From Sambucus nigra (lineage: Eukaryota > Streptophyta > Magnoliopsida > Dipsacales > Adoxaceae): a DNA stretch of 64,000 nucleotides. The position numbers and the translations under genes were made by a program. Under the pieces are notes generated by a model. That model did not search any database. It was not told the DNA's origin and saw nothing but the letters and a program-made list of their open reading frames with translations. Below, piece by piece: positions 22,090-34,788 of this stretch. The first letter of the stretch is position 1, and every line of letters begins with the position of its first letter. The DNA lies in NCBI GenBank assembly GCA_949130495.1, contig OX422215.1, positions 8,905,302 through 8,969,301 on the forward strand, given 5' to 3'.

Positions 22090-23217
22090 TCGGTCTCATT
22101 TCTAGAGGGAACTATGACCACCTCCGCTGCGTTTATTTTGTTTCACTGATTTAGGGAGTTAACCGTGTCAGAGTGTCCGGGTGGATGAGTATACCTAGAT
22201 GATAGCATTGTAGAGAACATCCGGTGAGTGCCTACTCGGGAGGATGATTATAAATTTAAGGCATGTGTGTGAATGTTGTATTACGATGATATGTATATAA
22301 GGTGCAGATAATTAAATACGGGTGAAATACATTATGCGAATTGTATTGTTATTATATAACTCGTGTGAATGTTATACGGTCCCTATTGAAATGCTTAGTT
22401 AAGTTAATGTGATATATAACTTATAAATCATATATTAAACATACTCGGGCTAGAGTAGGGTGACAGGAAGGAACTATATAACAAGAACTAGTTACGGGGT
22501 AGATGACTAGGTGGGTTATATAGAAATACGTCAGGTGTGCACAATAGTTGAGGTGTGAGTCGGTCCTCAAGAGAGTGCGACACTAACTTAAATATGAAGA
22601 GTATTCATGCATTTTCATTTACTGCAATTTAATTCACCTACTAAATATTTTCAAAATATTTTGGATTCTAACCCTTGCTATCAAATATTTTCAATACCTT
22701 TTAGTTGTCTGACCACTAGGGTGCCAGATTTGATCTTATTCTATGGTATGTAGTTGCGATGCATGTGGGTGTTACAGGAGTTGTACTAGACACCTCTCTT
22801 ATTCACCCCTAGATGGGGATAGTATCTCAGTTGTACTTTTGAGCATGTTTCTGATAGCAGTTGTACATTTTATTTCAATTCAGATTGTATCGGTTATGTT
22901 TTCTATGTGTCAAATTTATTTTGGTTTGGTTATTTTTAGTCGATGTTTATTCGGCTAACACTTGATTCAGATATTTGTGATATGATCAGACTTCATTATT
23001 TTGTGATGGTTCTTTATGTCTCTTGAGGTATTTAGTGACTTGGTTATTTAAAATAAATAAAATAAATAAATAAAATTTTGACACCTGCTTAAATAATCAT
23101 TAGGTGATTAGTAATTAATAAGTTTTCGACAGTGATGCTAAGAATGAACCAGATGGAAATCCTATTTAATTTGATAAAGGCCTAATCACCCGATATTTAA
23201 TTAGACGGGGTGTCACG
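22090..23217 (+). mobile_element. 5' LTR remnant of element D
   Basis: Begins abruptly at TCGGTCTC after element C and matches the 3' LTR of D from about 30186 onward (shared GCGTTTATTTTGTTTCACT and GATAGCATTGTAGAGAACAT). It ends GGGGTGTCACG, where the 3' LTR has GGGGCGTCACA. A 71-codon frame at 22743 is within the LTR and not supported. Confidence 0.82.
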
Positions 23218-23219
23218 GA

Positions 23220-23231
23220 TGGTATCAGAGC
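23220..23231 (+). other. Primer-binding site of element D
   Basis: TGGTATCAGAGC, the site complementary to the 3' end of plant initiator methionine tRNA, two bases after the LTR end. It fixes the element boundary and orientation. Confidence 0.85.
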
Positions 23232-23410
23232 ATCAGGTTCTAGTATCTATAGGATTTGTACGACTTACTACGACTTCAGGGTAGCGTTATTTTGACATAG
23301 AGTCCTACTATTATGACTATTGACTCATCTTTATGCTTATGAGATATTGTACTTATGCTATTAAGATTTGTATTAACAGTGAACCAATACAACTCATTTT
23401 GAATTTTAGA

Positions 23411-24640
23411 TGCCAACTAGGAGAGGTAGACCTCCTAGAGCAGCAGCTAGGGACGAGGCAAGAGAGGGTCAGTAGGAGCCAGAGGTTCCACATTAACAGG
23501 ACCCGCTAGGGTTTATGACTATAGCTTAGGTAGCAGATATTGTCACCCAAGATATCAACGCACCCATGACAGCCATGACAGCACAGTTTCCTCAGCCCTA
23601 ACCCCAATAGGTAGTGGCCTTAGTTGTTTTGGCCCACCCGGGGCCATCAGAATAACAGAGGGTTCGGTAAGCCTTTCAGAAGGGCCACCCCCAGAGTTTC
23701 AGGGGAGTTCTGAGGTGATATTGGCTTATCAGTGGAAGAGAGAGATGTAGTGCCACCTGCGCATGGTTGACTACAACGAGGTACAAAGATAGATGTTAGG
23801 CACATTCAGATTGACTGAGACAGCCTTACAGTGGTGGGAGTCTACTACTACTATTGGAGAGAGAGATACGATGAACATTGTCAAATTTTGGGTGCGATAA
23901 TACCGTAAGTACTTTCCCTCCAAAAGTTGAGTTAGAGATGAGGAGGAGATTCAGGGTGGCCACTCTGTGGCGAAATACGTGGAGGAGTTCACCCGTTTGG
24001 CTAATTTAGTGCCAGACGAGGTGAGAAATGAAGAGAGGAGGAAGGCAAAATCTATTGATGGTTTGGCTTGGAGGATCAGACAACATTTGATTGGGAACTC
24101 TGCATTGGTGATATATTCAGACGTCGTCAATGAAACCTCGTTACACTGCCAGGACCATCGCTTCTACCTGAAGGGAAGTAAAAGGGGAAGTGATCCTTGC
24201 TAGCAGGACAAGGCAATTGGGGGTGTTGCTAGCGAAGCACAGCAGACAGGCAGCCAACAAGGGAAGGATACCCATTAGGGGAATCCTGCTAAGAGATTTC
24301 GACCCGGAGGTTAGGGATATAGGTAGGTCCAGTAAGGCCCTAATCAGCTGCAGGTACCTCAGGGCCACTTGGGCCAAGGGAATAATGGACGAGGCCAGTA
24401 AGGCCAACATCAGGGATAGCCTTGTTAGATCCAATAGGGCCAACATCAGGGATACTTTCAGAGGCGTTACTTCGATTGCGTCCAGCCAGGCCATCTGAGG
24501 AGTGAGTGCCCATAGAGAGGTAGGAGTTAGCAGAAGGGTGACCCATAAGGATAGAATGTACAAATGCCTCTAGAAGCATCAGCTCCACCAGCCCCATAGC
24601 AGTAGGGGAAGTTGCACTACGGGCATGTGTATAACATCCG
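23411..24640 (+). pseudogene. Element D gag, many stops
   Basis: Starts at ATG 23411 (MPTRRGRPPRAAARDEA) with a basic N-terminus like that of C. The capsid shows LQWWEST near 23830 and the 78-codon open stretch 23967-24203 with LANLVPDE and DGLAWRIRQHL. Many internal stops are TAG or TAA at positions where Gln is expected. No intact zinc knuckle can be read. The frame is disrupted near 24200. Confidence 0.75.
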
Positions 24641-25120
24641 GGATGTTCCCATTCCTCCAAAACCTCAAGTGCCGCCAGCAGTTGAGGGTATGTTTCCTAT
24701 TCATGGACATGAGGGTAGGATTCTTTTTTATACTGGTGCATCACATTCATTCATTAAAACCAAATTTGCTAGAGTCGTTGGGTTGTTAGAGTCGACTGAT
24801 AGTCTCCTTATGTGTGTAGATTCGCTGATGGGAGGTAGGTCACTCGTACACTCGATTTGTAGAGGAATGGATATTATGATTAGGAGACTAAGTTTAGTAG
24901 CAGACCTCTTTATGTTAGATATGGAGGGATATGATGTTATCCTGGGCATGGATTGATTAGCAAGATACAGGGCGACGATGGATTATTATGAGAGGACCAT
25001 AGTGTTCTCCATTCTGGGACAGGAGATGTTTTTAGTGGTGATGCCACTTCTGAAGGGAGGCTTGCGCACTCATTTATACTACATTGAGGAGGAGACCTCA
25101 TAGGAGGTGGTGATTTTGAT
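24641..25120 (+). pseudogene. Element D protease
   Basis: An open stretch at 24612-24956 covers the protease: FYTGASHSFI, where the catalytic Asp of the usual D-S/T-G-A is Tyr, then MLDMEGYDVILGMD followed by a stop. The Asp change alone would inactivate the enzyme. The segment after the stop continues to align with the protease-RT linker (DYYERTIVFS). Confidence 0.75.
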
Positions 25121-26050
25121 AGAATCGATTCTAGTAGTGAGGGATTTTGGGGATGTATTTCAGGACATACCAGGGTTGTAATCCAGTCAGGAGATTGAGT
25201 TCGTTATTAATTTAACATCAAGTACGAGATCAATTGCTCGAGAACGAGATGCGTGAGTTGAGAGAGAAGATTCAGCAGTTTTTGGGCTAGGGTTTCATTC
25301 GGTAGAGCACATTGCCGTGGGGTGCTCTTGTGCTGTTAGTAAAGAAGAGGGATGGTTTGCTCTGCTTGTGTGTCGACTACAGGTAGCTGAATAAGGTAAC
25401 GATATGTAATAAGTATCCATTTTCGAGGATTTATGATCTATTCGATCAGTTGAGAGGGGCAGCGTACTTCTCTAGGACTGATTTGAGATCGGGATATCAC
25501 CAGTTGTGTATTCGGGAGGAGGATATCTTTAAGACCACTGTTTTGCTTCGGTATGGATATTACTAGTTCAGGATGATGCCGTTTAGACTAAACAATGCGA
25601 TCACGGTTTTCATGGATCGCATAAAGAGGTATTCATAGAGTTCCTCGACTAATTCATCATCGTGTTCATAACGAAATTTTGGTCTACTCGCGCACTGAGG
25701 AGGAGCATGCAGAGCATTTATGTATGGTTTTGAAGACACTACGGGACCACTAGTTGTATGCAAAATTTGAGAAGTGTGGATTTTAGTTATGAGATGTGTA
25801 GTTTATTGACCACATTGTGTCAGATTGGGGTATTGCTTTTGATCCGAGTAAGGTATCGGAGGTGAAGGAGTGGGGACAGCCCACGACACCTATCGAGATT
25901 TGTAGTTTTCTGGGGTTGGCCCGGTATTATCTCCGCTTCATTAAGGATTTACAAAAATTACGGGTCTATTGAAGAATTTGACTTGCAAGGGGGTTCCATT
26001 TGTATGGGGTGGCCAGTGTCAGTTATCTTTTGATGAGCTAAAGGAAAATT
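25121..26050 (+). pseudogene. Element D reverse transcriptase, heavily decayed
   Basis: Recognisable blocks in order: PWGALVLLVKKRDG (25315), VDYR-stop-LNK (25375), DLRSGYHQL (25481), MMPFRLNN (25570), then loss of frame across the FIDD region at 25625-25680. Downstream are blocks equivalent to FLGLA and the GVPFVWGGQC segment. At least ten stops and several frameshifts are present. Confidence 0.75.
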
Positions 26051-26460
26051 AACATCATCACTCGTACTTGCTTTGCCTAGGGGAGGATTGGAGTACCGGG
26101 TCTATACGAATGCATCCTTGCAGGGACTTGGGGGTGTGTTACAACAGGAGGAAAGGGCTATAGCTTATGCGTATCAGAAGCTTAATCCCCATGAGAGGAA
26201 TTACCCCACCCACGACCTTAAGTTGTCAGGGGTTGTTTTTGTTTTGAGGATATGGAGGCATTATCTTCTGGGAGAGCAGTTCACATTATTCACGGATCAT
26301 AAGTCACTTTAGTGTCTCTTCACATAGAAGGATTTGAATATGAGACAGAGGTGGTGGCTAGAATTCTTGAAGGACTACCAGTTTGATATTTAGTATCATC
26401 ATGGTAAGGCTAACATGGTGGCAGGCGCATTGAGCAGGTGACCCATAGAGGACTTGACAT
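26051..26460 (+). pseudogene. Element D RNase H
   Basis: The open stretch 26073-26312 shows YRVYTNAS (catalytic Asp changed to Asn), then [17 protein letters not shown] and LFTDHKSL. It is followed by stops at Lys/Gln positions and the linker YHHGKANMVAGALSR. Order and motifs are those of chromovirus RNase H. Confidence 0.78.
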
Positions 26461-27900
26461 CGGTCTGAAAAGAGAAGTGGAGTGAACTTCGTGATGGCGA
26501 TGAAGTCGCCAGGGAATGTATGGAAGTTTTAGTAATTATGCCCGAGATTGTCATACGGGTGGTGAGAGCACATGAGGAGGATCTGTTTTGCCAAGAAAGG
26601 GTGAGGAAGTTACTAGCATAGGGTGCAGAGTCTTACTCTATTAGCTCAGAGGGAGGTCTATGTTTTAATAGGAGATTGGTCGTGCTAGAGGACGAGGATT
26701 TGAGGCGTGTCATTTTGACTGAGTCCCATGGCTCTAGATTCGCAGTATATCCCGATGGGAATAAGATGTACCAGAACATGAGGAGGCAGTACTGGTGGTC
26801 GGGGATGAAGCGAGATATAGTAGAGTTTGTCTCGAAGTGTACCACCTGTAAGCTTATTAAAGTGGACCACCAGAGGCCTTCAGGGATGTTGCAACCACTT
26901 GATATTCCCATGTGGAAGTGGGAGAACATTTCTATGGATTTCATTATGGGGTTGCCGACATTGTATAGGGGTCATGATTCCATATGGGCGATAGTGAATC
27001 GGTTTACCAAGGTAGAACATTTCTTATCGATTCGCATGGACTTTGAGACGATACAGTACGCGCAGCTGTTTATAGCGGAGATAGTTAAGCTGCATGGGGT
27101 GCTGGTTAACTTTGTATCTGATAAAGACATGATCTTCTTATCTCACTTCTGGTAGAGTTTCCAGGAGCCTGTGGGCACAAAACTTACGGTTGAGCACCAC
27201 ATATCATCCACAGACAGACGGGCAGACGGAGAGGGTAAATTAGATGCTGGAGGATATGCTGAGGATGTGCATTCTGGACTTTGGGGGAGGATGGGAGCAA
27301 TATCTTCCAAATCGGCATGGTCCCATTCGAGGAACTTTATGGGAGACCTTGTCGTTCACCCGCTTATTAGTTAAAGGTGGGGGACAACAAGTTATTGGGG
27401 CCAGAGATGATTCAGGAGACGTCTGCTAAGATAGAGTTATTTCGAGGGCATATTTGGATAACCCGGGATAGGCAAAAGAGTATTCCGATGCCAATCGGAG
27501 ACATGTTGAGTTAGAGATCGGTGATCAAGTATTGGTTCGGGTATCTCCCATGAAAGGGGTGATGAGGTTTGGCAAAAAAGGGAAACTAGGGTCGAGGTAT
27601 GTGGGACCTTTCTCTATTATTGAGGGAGTAGGACCGATAACTTATCGACTGGGTTTGCCAGAACACCTTCAATGGATACACGTCGTGTTTCATGTGGCAT
27701 CGCTGAAGAAATACCGAATGAGCCAGAGGGCTTTTTGGCACGTCCCACTCAAGGAGATTGATTTAAAGCCAGGCATCTTATACGAGGAGAGACCTGTAGC
27801 TATCCTGGATCGCACTGAGCTCAAGCTACGGTCTAAGATGGTACCACAAGTTAGAGTTCAGTGGGGACATCAGAGTGTCAATGAGTCTAATTGGGAGTAG
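26461..27900 (+). pseudogene. Element D integrase and chromodomain-like tail
   Basis: The zinc region (CTTCKLIKVDH) and core are in the open stretch 26676-27155 with SMDFI (first Asp) and VSDKD (second Asp). After a TAG at 27155 the frame shifts; the PQTDGQTER block (catalytic Glu kept) is read in another frame near 27210. The C-terminal GPF-type module and tail are open from 27532 to 27900 (MRFGKKGKLGSRYVGPF, then PVAILDRTELKLRSK and VQWGHQS), ending at a TAG that precedes the usual end. Confidence 0.78.
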
Positions 27901-27978
27901 GAGGATGACATGCGAGAGCAGTATCCAGAGTTATTCACCGCAGGTACGACCTAATTTCTAGGACGAAATTCCCTTGTA

Positions 27979-27989
27979 AGGGGGGGAGT
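27979..27989 (+). other. Polypurine tract of element D
   Basis: AGGGGGGGAGT-like purine run directly before TATAACAACTCG, the 3' LTR start (expected TGTAACAAC; one G-to-A change at the terminus). Confidence 0.7.
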
Positions 27990-29397
27990 ATATAACAACT
28001 CGTATTTTTGGGCTTTATTAATTAATTAATTTGGTAAATTTTGAATTACTTGTACGTCGTAATTTAATTGAATTAATTATTATTAATATTATTTAAATAT
28101 TAATCCGATGAGTAGACGATTAATATTTATGGGATTTAAATTTAATAAGTGAATAATAATAATTTACTAAGTTAATAGGTGATTATTAACTTTTAGTAAA
28201 ATATTTTGGATGTCAATTTTCAGTGTACGGTTGACTCCGGATGGATCGAAATAGTTGAAAAAGAGTATCCGTGGATAGTAAATGAGTCTCAGAGCATTTT
28301 TAGACATAACCAAGCCCACATGGGAGTGTCTAGGCTCTTTTAATAAAGTCTGCAAGCCTAAAAATGGGATTGACTTAATAAACCCTAAAAGTGAGAGGGT
28401 GTGATAGCCATAACTCATTTAAGAAAACCTAATCAAGGAGAGGACAAAAGAGGGAGCAATTAGAGAAACTTTGGGTTCCTAAATCAAGAACAAGTGTGGA
28501 CATTCTTCATCAAATCATCATCCACACCAAAGATATTCAGACCCTACAAACCCTATAAGGCAAGTGGTTAAACTTGTTTTTAAATTATTTTATATTTTAA
28601 TTCATATCATTGTAGGTGTGATAAGATTATATGGTTCTTGGGTTAATTTTATATCTAAATTTGGGTTTCAATAAATCTAGATTTAAAATCTGTAGGGGAT
28701 TTAGAAATTTTATTTAGTAACCTTCAATCTATGTGGGTACATAATTAAGATTTAGGGGTCTTGGAATCTTAGGTTTGATGTTAATTTGTAAGGGATGTTG
28801 TATAACATATATGGGCATAAGGTATTTAAAATCGTGTTAATGGCGGATCTGTTTGAGCAGCGAGGAAGCAAGGGAGAAACCAGGGTCGTTCGAACAACTT
28901 GGATTCCGTTCGAGCGATGGCCACCGTCGTTCAAACAACATGTCAGTCGTTCGAGCGAGATGGCATATCCGACAACGTTCCCCTTTCCCCTATTTTGGAC
29001 TCGGGAATCTATTTTGAAGGTATTAGTTATGGGGCCTTGGTTTTTATGGGAATTTTTTTTTAGAGTTACAGTTATGGTGTCTTAGTTTTGTGTAGAAATT
29101 TTAATGGGACAATTAGGAAAATAATCCAAAGGGGAAAATTAAGGTTGAAATTGAGTAATTTGAAAACCTTAGATTAATAAGTGTGCAAAGCTTATTACGG
29201 AGAATTTTGAATAATAAATTCTGAAAATTGTATTTTCGGGCCAAGTGAGCGAGTCTGGATATATTGGTTGAGCGACGCCGAGTTAATAAATTAATTAATG
29301 CGTGATTAATTAACTCTAAGGCGGAATATAGACTCGAGTATAATTTGGGCTAGTGCTAAGGGTTTTTGTGCACGGTATAGTTGGGATTAAATTTAAT

Positions 29398-29525
29398 GTA
29401 TATATATATATATACACACGAGAGTGTGATAGTATATATATATATATACACACACATACACATACATATACACACACACACACGCCCACCCACCCACCCA
29501 CCCATATATATATATATATATATAT
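29398..29525. repeat. Compound microsatellite (TA)n, (CA)n, (CCCA)n
   Basis: Two short (TA)n runs, a (CA)n run with ACACACATACACATACA variants, a CCCACCCACC run and another (TA)n before fold-back element 1. Long open frames on both strands here are products of the repeats. Confidence 0.9.
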
Positions 29526-29926
29526 GAGAATTCTCACCTACATCATGCTATATACATCATTTGTACATCACACCTAGTTGTAGGCCCTAAATAACTATTT
29601 TTCTCAAATATTTTATTTTTATCTTGAAATTAACCTTCCAATAAACCCATGTTCAAAAAATTAGGTCAAAACACATTTTGTAGCTATTTTTTAAAAAATC
29701 CACAAAACCTGTTCAAAATACCTTATTTATAAGGGTCTGGGCCAATAGTTTTTTGTGTATTTTTTAAAAATAGCTAAAAAAATGTATTTTGACCTAATTT
29801 TTTGAAGATAGGTTGATTGAAAAGTTAATATTAGGAGAAAAATAAAAAAATTGAAAATAAAGTTTCTTTGGGCTTAGAACTAGGTGTGATGTATGGTGTG
29901 ATGTATACATTATGATGTAGGTGAGC

Positions 29927-29930
<4 letters not shown>
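29526..29930. mobile_element. Fold-back element 1 in LTR D
   Basis: Outer arms: TCACCTACATCATG near 29533 pairs with ATGATGTAGGTGA near 29915. Inner arms such as AAATTAGGTCAAAACACATT pair with the complementary block near 29780-29805. About 400 bp in total, with no coding capacity. (TA)n lies directly on the left; (CT)n and (TA)n lie on the right. Confidence 0.75.

Positions 29931-30018
<88 letters not shown>
29931..30018. repeat. Compound microsatellite (CT)n(TA)n
   Basis: A (CT)n run passes into an uninterrupted (TA)n of about 68 bases immediately right of fold-back element 1. Confidence 0.9.
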
Positions 30019-30021
<3 letters not shown>

Positions 30022-31293
30022 GCGTCCTTTAATATCTATGACTAGATATTTAGTAAAAGCATACCCCTCTAGTGCTATCATAGAAGGTTGCACGATGTGG
30101 GTGAATCCCCTGGCTTGAGAAGCAGGATGAGTATAGTCCCCAGGTCATAGCGTCCGTATTTAGGGGTGGTACGTCTTGGGTATGATTCGGTCTCATTTTC
30201 GGAGGGAACTAAGACCGCCTCCACTGCGTTTATTTTGTTTCACTAATTCGGAGAGCTAATCGTGTCACGGTGTCTGGGTGGATAAGTATACCTGGATTGA
30301 TAGCATTGTAGAGAACATCAAGTGACTGCCTATTCAGGAAGATGGTTATATATTTACGGCATGTGTGTGAATGTTATATTATGATGATACGTATATATAG
30401 TGCAGATAATTATATACGAGTAAAATACATAATGTGAATTGTATTGTTATTATATAACTCGTGAGAATGTTATATGGTTCCTATTGAAATGATTTGTTAA
30501 GTTAATGTGATATATAAATTGTAAATCATATATTAAAAATGCTCGGGCTAAAGTACGGTGACAGCAAGGAACTATAAAATAAAAACTAGTTACGAGGTAG
30601 ATGACTAAGTGGGTTATATAGAAATACGTCAGGTGTGAGCCGGTTCTCAAGAGAGTGCGGCACTAGCTTAAAAATGAAGATCATTCATGCATTTTAATTT
30701 ACTGCAATTTAATTCGCTTGCTAAATATTTTTAAAATATTTTGGGTTCTAACCCTTGATATCAAATATTTTCAAAACCTTTTAGGTGTCCAACCACAGGG
30801 GCGCCAGACTTGATCTTATTCTAGGGTACGTAGCTGCGGTGCATGTGGGTGCTGCAGGAGTTGTACTAGATGCCTCTCTTATTCACTCCTAAATAGGGAT
30901 AGTGTATCGGTTATACTTTCGAGCACGTTTTTCATGGTAGTTATAGATTTTATTTCGGTTCAGATTGTATTGGTTATATTTTCTCTGTGTCGGATTTATT
31001 TTTGTTTGGTTGTTTTTAGTCGATGTTTATTCGGCTAGCACTTGATTCAGATATTTGTGATATGCTCAGACTCTATTATATTGTAATGGTTCTATTATAT
31101 CTCTTGCGGTAATTAATGACTTCGCTATTTAAAAAATAATAATAAATAAAATTTTGACACGGGCTTAATTAATCATTAGGTGGTTAGTAATTAATAAGTT
31201 TTTGATAGTTATGCTAAAAGTGAACTAGATGGAAATTCTATTTAATTCGATAAAGGCTTGATCACCCGGTATTTAATTAGGCGGGGCGTCACA

Positions 31294-31657
31294 GAGCTTA
31301 AAGAAAGGACCATATCTCACTCAAAAGAAAGAACTTTTTTTCAAAGGTGCTCACACATCTACCTAATTTTGAGTGGATCATATACTTGAATATCCAAGAA
31401 TTTGGGGGTGTTCTAGAAAGAATTTGGAGGACTAAAAGAATGCAGTCTTAAATCATCATCAAATACTATTCTCCCCATCGAATTGTCACCGAATTTGCAA
31501 AGGTATTGTATTCGAAACCCTAGATCCATTTTCCAGAGCTAGTTTTTTACTTTTGTTCTTTCTATTGTATAAACATTAGAAGATTTTATGTCTAAATTCT
31601 TTTTCTGCATATATCCATCCCCATCAATTGGTATTAGAGCCCTCATTGTATAATGAT
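31294..31657. other. Unassigned sequence with a primer-binding-site-like word
   Basis: No gene is visible. TGGTATTAGAGC at 31629-31640 resembles the initiator-tRNA primer site (one change), preceded by sequence ending CATCCCCATCA that could be an LTR end of a copia element. No matching coding region follows, so this is a weak call. Confidence 0.3.
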
Positions 31658-31731
31658 CATCTTAGCGGATATGCGGTGTGTATGATGTTTATGTAAAACA
31701 TCATACATCCGGTAGCATATCCTCTAAGATG
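31658..31731. repeat. Near-perfect 74-nt inverted repeat
   Basis: Outer arms CATCTTAGCGGATATGC and GCATATCCTCTAAGATG (one mismatch). Inner arms GTATGATGTTTA and AAACATCATAC with a short loop. Pieces recur just downstream (ATGATGTTTATGTAAAACAT near 31752 and TCGGATATGC near 31784). Confidence 0.75.
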
Positions 31732-32107
31732 GATATAGTTTACATAAACAACATATGATGTTTATGTAAAACATACACATCCTATCGGATATGCTATCGG
31801 TGGAGGTTGCGCGCTGTGAGAGGTCACTCTGACGAATCCCAATAAAGGTAGCACCATTCCTCTGGGTCATAGGTATGTGCACGACCACCCTATGTAGGTT
31901 TGGAGTCATGTGAAATAATGTGGTATGGTTATAACCTACGAACTTAAGGCCATGACTGCCTCCGATTTTTGTTTTTATTTTGGGTTCGGTGGTGAGATTC
32001 TGACCCGATTGCCCAGGTTGTGGTGGATATTCCTGGAGCTTGATAACATGTTAATGATTTCGCACCCAGCGAGAAAATGCTTAGAGGGATTGCGGTTATA
32101 TACATAT

Positions 32108-32690
32108 GGGAAGCTCCCTCCTATAAGGACTCCTTATGGTGCAGACCCCGGTACATACACTTTTTTTAAATAGTAAAAAACTGAATTTTTTTATGAAACT
32201 TCATGGATATGATCTCCACGGTGAAAAGATCATCTCCAATTTATTTCATTAAAAAATTGAATAAAAAAACGTTGAAATAAGGTGATATATAAAAAAATGG
32301 TATAAATATGCATGTTCGACCATTGAAATGTTGACGATCATCTCACCAATTTTTTTATTGAATTTGTTGATGAAACATCATGGATATAATCTAGACGGTG
32401 AGAAGATCATATCCATGAAGTTTCATCAAAAAAATCAATCAATAAAGTAGTTAGGACCGACCCAACATTTCAATGGTTGAAAATGAATATTTATACCATG
32501 TTTTTACATTCACCTCATCTCAAAGATTTTTTTATTGAATTTTTTTATGAAAAAATTGGAGATGATTTTCTAACCGTGGACATTATATCTTATGAAGTTT
32601 GATAAAAAAAAATTATTTTTTTTACTATTTTAAAAAAATCGTATGTACCGAGGTCTGCGTCATAAGGAGTACTTACAAGAGACTTTCTGA
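32108..32690. mobile_element. Fold-back element 2
   Basis: The left end, with ACTCCTTATGGTGCAGACC and GGTACATAC (32130-32157), pairs with GTATGTACCGAGGTCTGCG and CATAAGGAGT (32641-32670). Inner blocks ATGAAACTTCATGGATATGA and ATCATCTCCAATTT also have reverse-complement partners. About 580 bp with no coding frame. Followed directly by (TA)n(GT)n. Confidence 0.75.
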
Positions 32691-32711
32691 TATATATATA
32701 TATGTGTGTGG

Positions 32712-32748
<37 letters not shown>
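32691..32748. repeat. Compound microsatellite (TA)n(GT)n
   Basis: A short (TA)n run then about 40 bases of (GT)n, adjacent to fold-back element 2. Confidence 0.9.
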
Positions 32749-32751
<3 letters not shown>

Positions 32752-33701
32752 ATATGTGATATGAATATATGTATATAATTGTGACAATTTTATACAGGTG
32801 AATAATATTAATACGTGAATATGGAATAAATAACTTGGGTGAAGTTATGTCAACTAATTAATATGGAATTTAAAAATGATTTAGTGTATGTGATAGTTAA
32901 ATAAGATTTAAAGCATAGAACAAACGTATGTGACACAGTTTGGGTAGAAGGTTAGCGTATGAGACTACGATACGTGTTGGTGCTACTCAAGGAGGGTAGC
33001 ATAACTAGGGTGTTTAAAATGTACACGATAGGTGCGCATAATAGATGAGGGGTGAGGGTCATCTCATGGGAGTGCGTTAGTGGTTTAAATATGAAAAAAT
33101 GTTGTACATTTTCATTAATGCATTTTATTCACTTGCTAAATATTTTCAAAAGGTTTTGGGCTCTGAACCGCATCAAATATTTTCAACACTTTTAAGTGTC
33201 TAGTCATAAGGACCCCAAGCATGATTACTCATTCTAGGATTTACGGAACTGCGAATAATGTGGAGGCTTGCAGGTTTTGAAGTGGTCGATTATATCTTTG
33301 GTATTCTAGTTAGGTTTCATTTCAGTTGTTAATTGAGCATGCCTCCCCTTTTAGCAGACTCTTTAGATTCATTTTTTATTTAATTCAGCTAATGTGGATT
33401 GTATTGGATTATTTTGTAACCGATGGTGTATTTGGTGTTTGGACTTTACTTTATTCCGCCTTTAGAGTTTATTACAGTGACGGTTTATTTTTAATTTGGT
33501 TACTTTGAATGATTTGTGGTGAATGGTCTTACTTTTGGGTATTTTATAAGAGATTAAAATTTGACTCCGGCTTGTTTAAATAATAGGTGCTTAGTAATTA
33601 AAATATTTTCTACAGTGATGCTAAGAATGAACCAGATAAGATTCCATTTTTATTTTAGTAGAGGATTGATCACCGGTTATTAAAATAGACGGGGCGTCAC
33701 A

Positions 33702-33870
33702 TGGAGTTTATGTCTAAGTGTGCCACCTGAAAGTTAGTGAAGGTGGATCACTAAAGACCAACTGAAAAGCTGCAACTGTTGGAGATTTCGGTGTGAAAAT
33801 AGGACAGTATTTCGATGGACTTCATCCTTGGATTACAGAGGTCCCAAAGGGTACATAAGTGTCACACAAA
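33702..33870 (+). pseudogene. Gypsy integrase relic
   Basis: Reads as the segment from the zinc-binding cysteine (EFMSKCAT, then LVKVDH) to SMDFILGL, the same part of integrase as in element D near 26825-26950. Four stops lie within 55 codons. It starts exactly where the LTR fragment ends at 33701, so an LTR was probably inserted in, or recombined with, an older element. Confidence 0.7.

Positions 33871-34788
<918 letters not shown>

Larger units (their letters stand above)
22090..31293 (+). mobile_element. Element D: Ty3/gypsy chromovirus, decayed, 5' LTR interrupted by C
   Basis: The 3' part of the 5' LTR, primer-binding site, gag, protease, RT, RNase H, integrase, chromodomain-like tail, purine tract and full 3' LTR are all present in plus orientation. 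The two LTR segments (22090-23217 and about 30186-31293) align along their length but differ by many substitutions and indels, including an 18-bp gap in the CGTCAGGTGTG context. This fits its place as the outermost and oldest element of the nest. Confidence 0.87.
27991..31293 (+). mobile_element. 3' LTR of element D (about 3303 bp with insertions)
   Basis: Runs from TATAACAACTCG to GGGGCGTCACA. Its 3' third matches the 5' LTR remnant of D. It has been enlarged by (TA)n/(CA)n tracts and a fold-back element at 29526-29930. A degenerate TTCGAA/TTCGAGC cluster lies at about 28885-28960. GAGCT after 31293 may be the target duplication, untestable here. The open frames inside (28795-29085, the IYIY-type frames) are accidental. 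Confidence 0.8.
31732..33701 (+). mobile_element. Diverged LTR fragment of the C/D/S family
   Basis: The right part (about 33003-33701) aligns with LTR D: the GAGTGCG segment, CACTTGCTAAATATTTTCAAAA, AAGTGTCTAGTC and the terminus AGACGGGGCGTCACA. The left part is weaker (GAATCCCAATAAAGG and GGTCATAGG near 31840). Fold-back element 2 interrupts it. The orientation is plus. Confidence 0.6.

Noticed and set aside
29316..30118. Open frames rich in Ile-Tyr and Thr-His
   Set aside because: Products of (TA)n and (CA)n microsatellites; no natural start context or conserved content.
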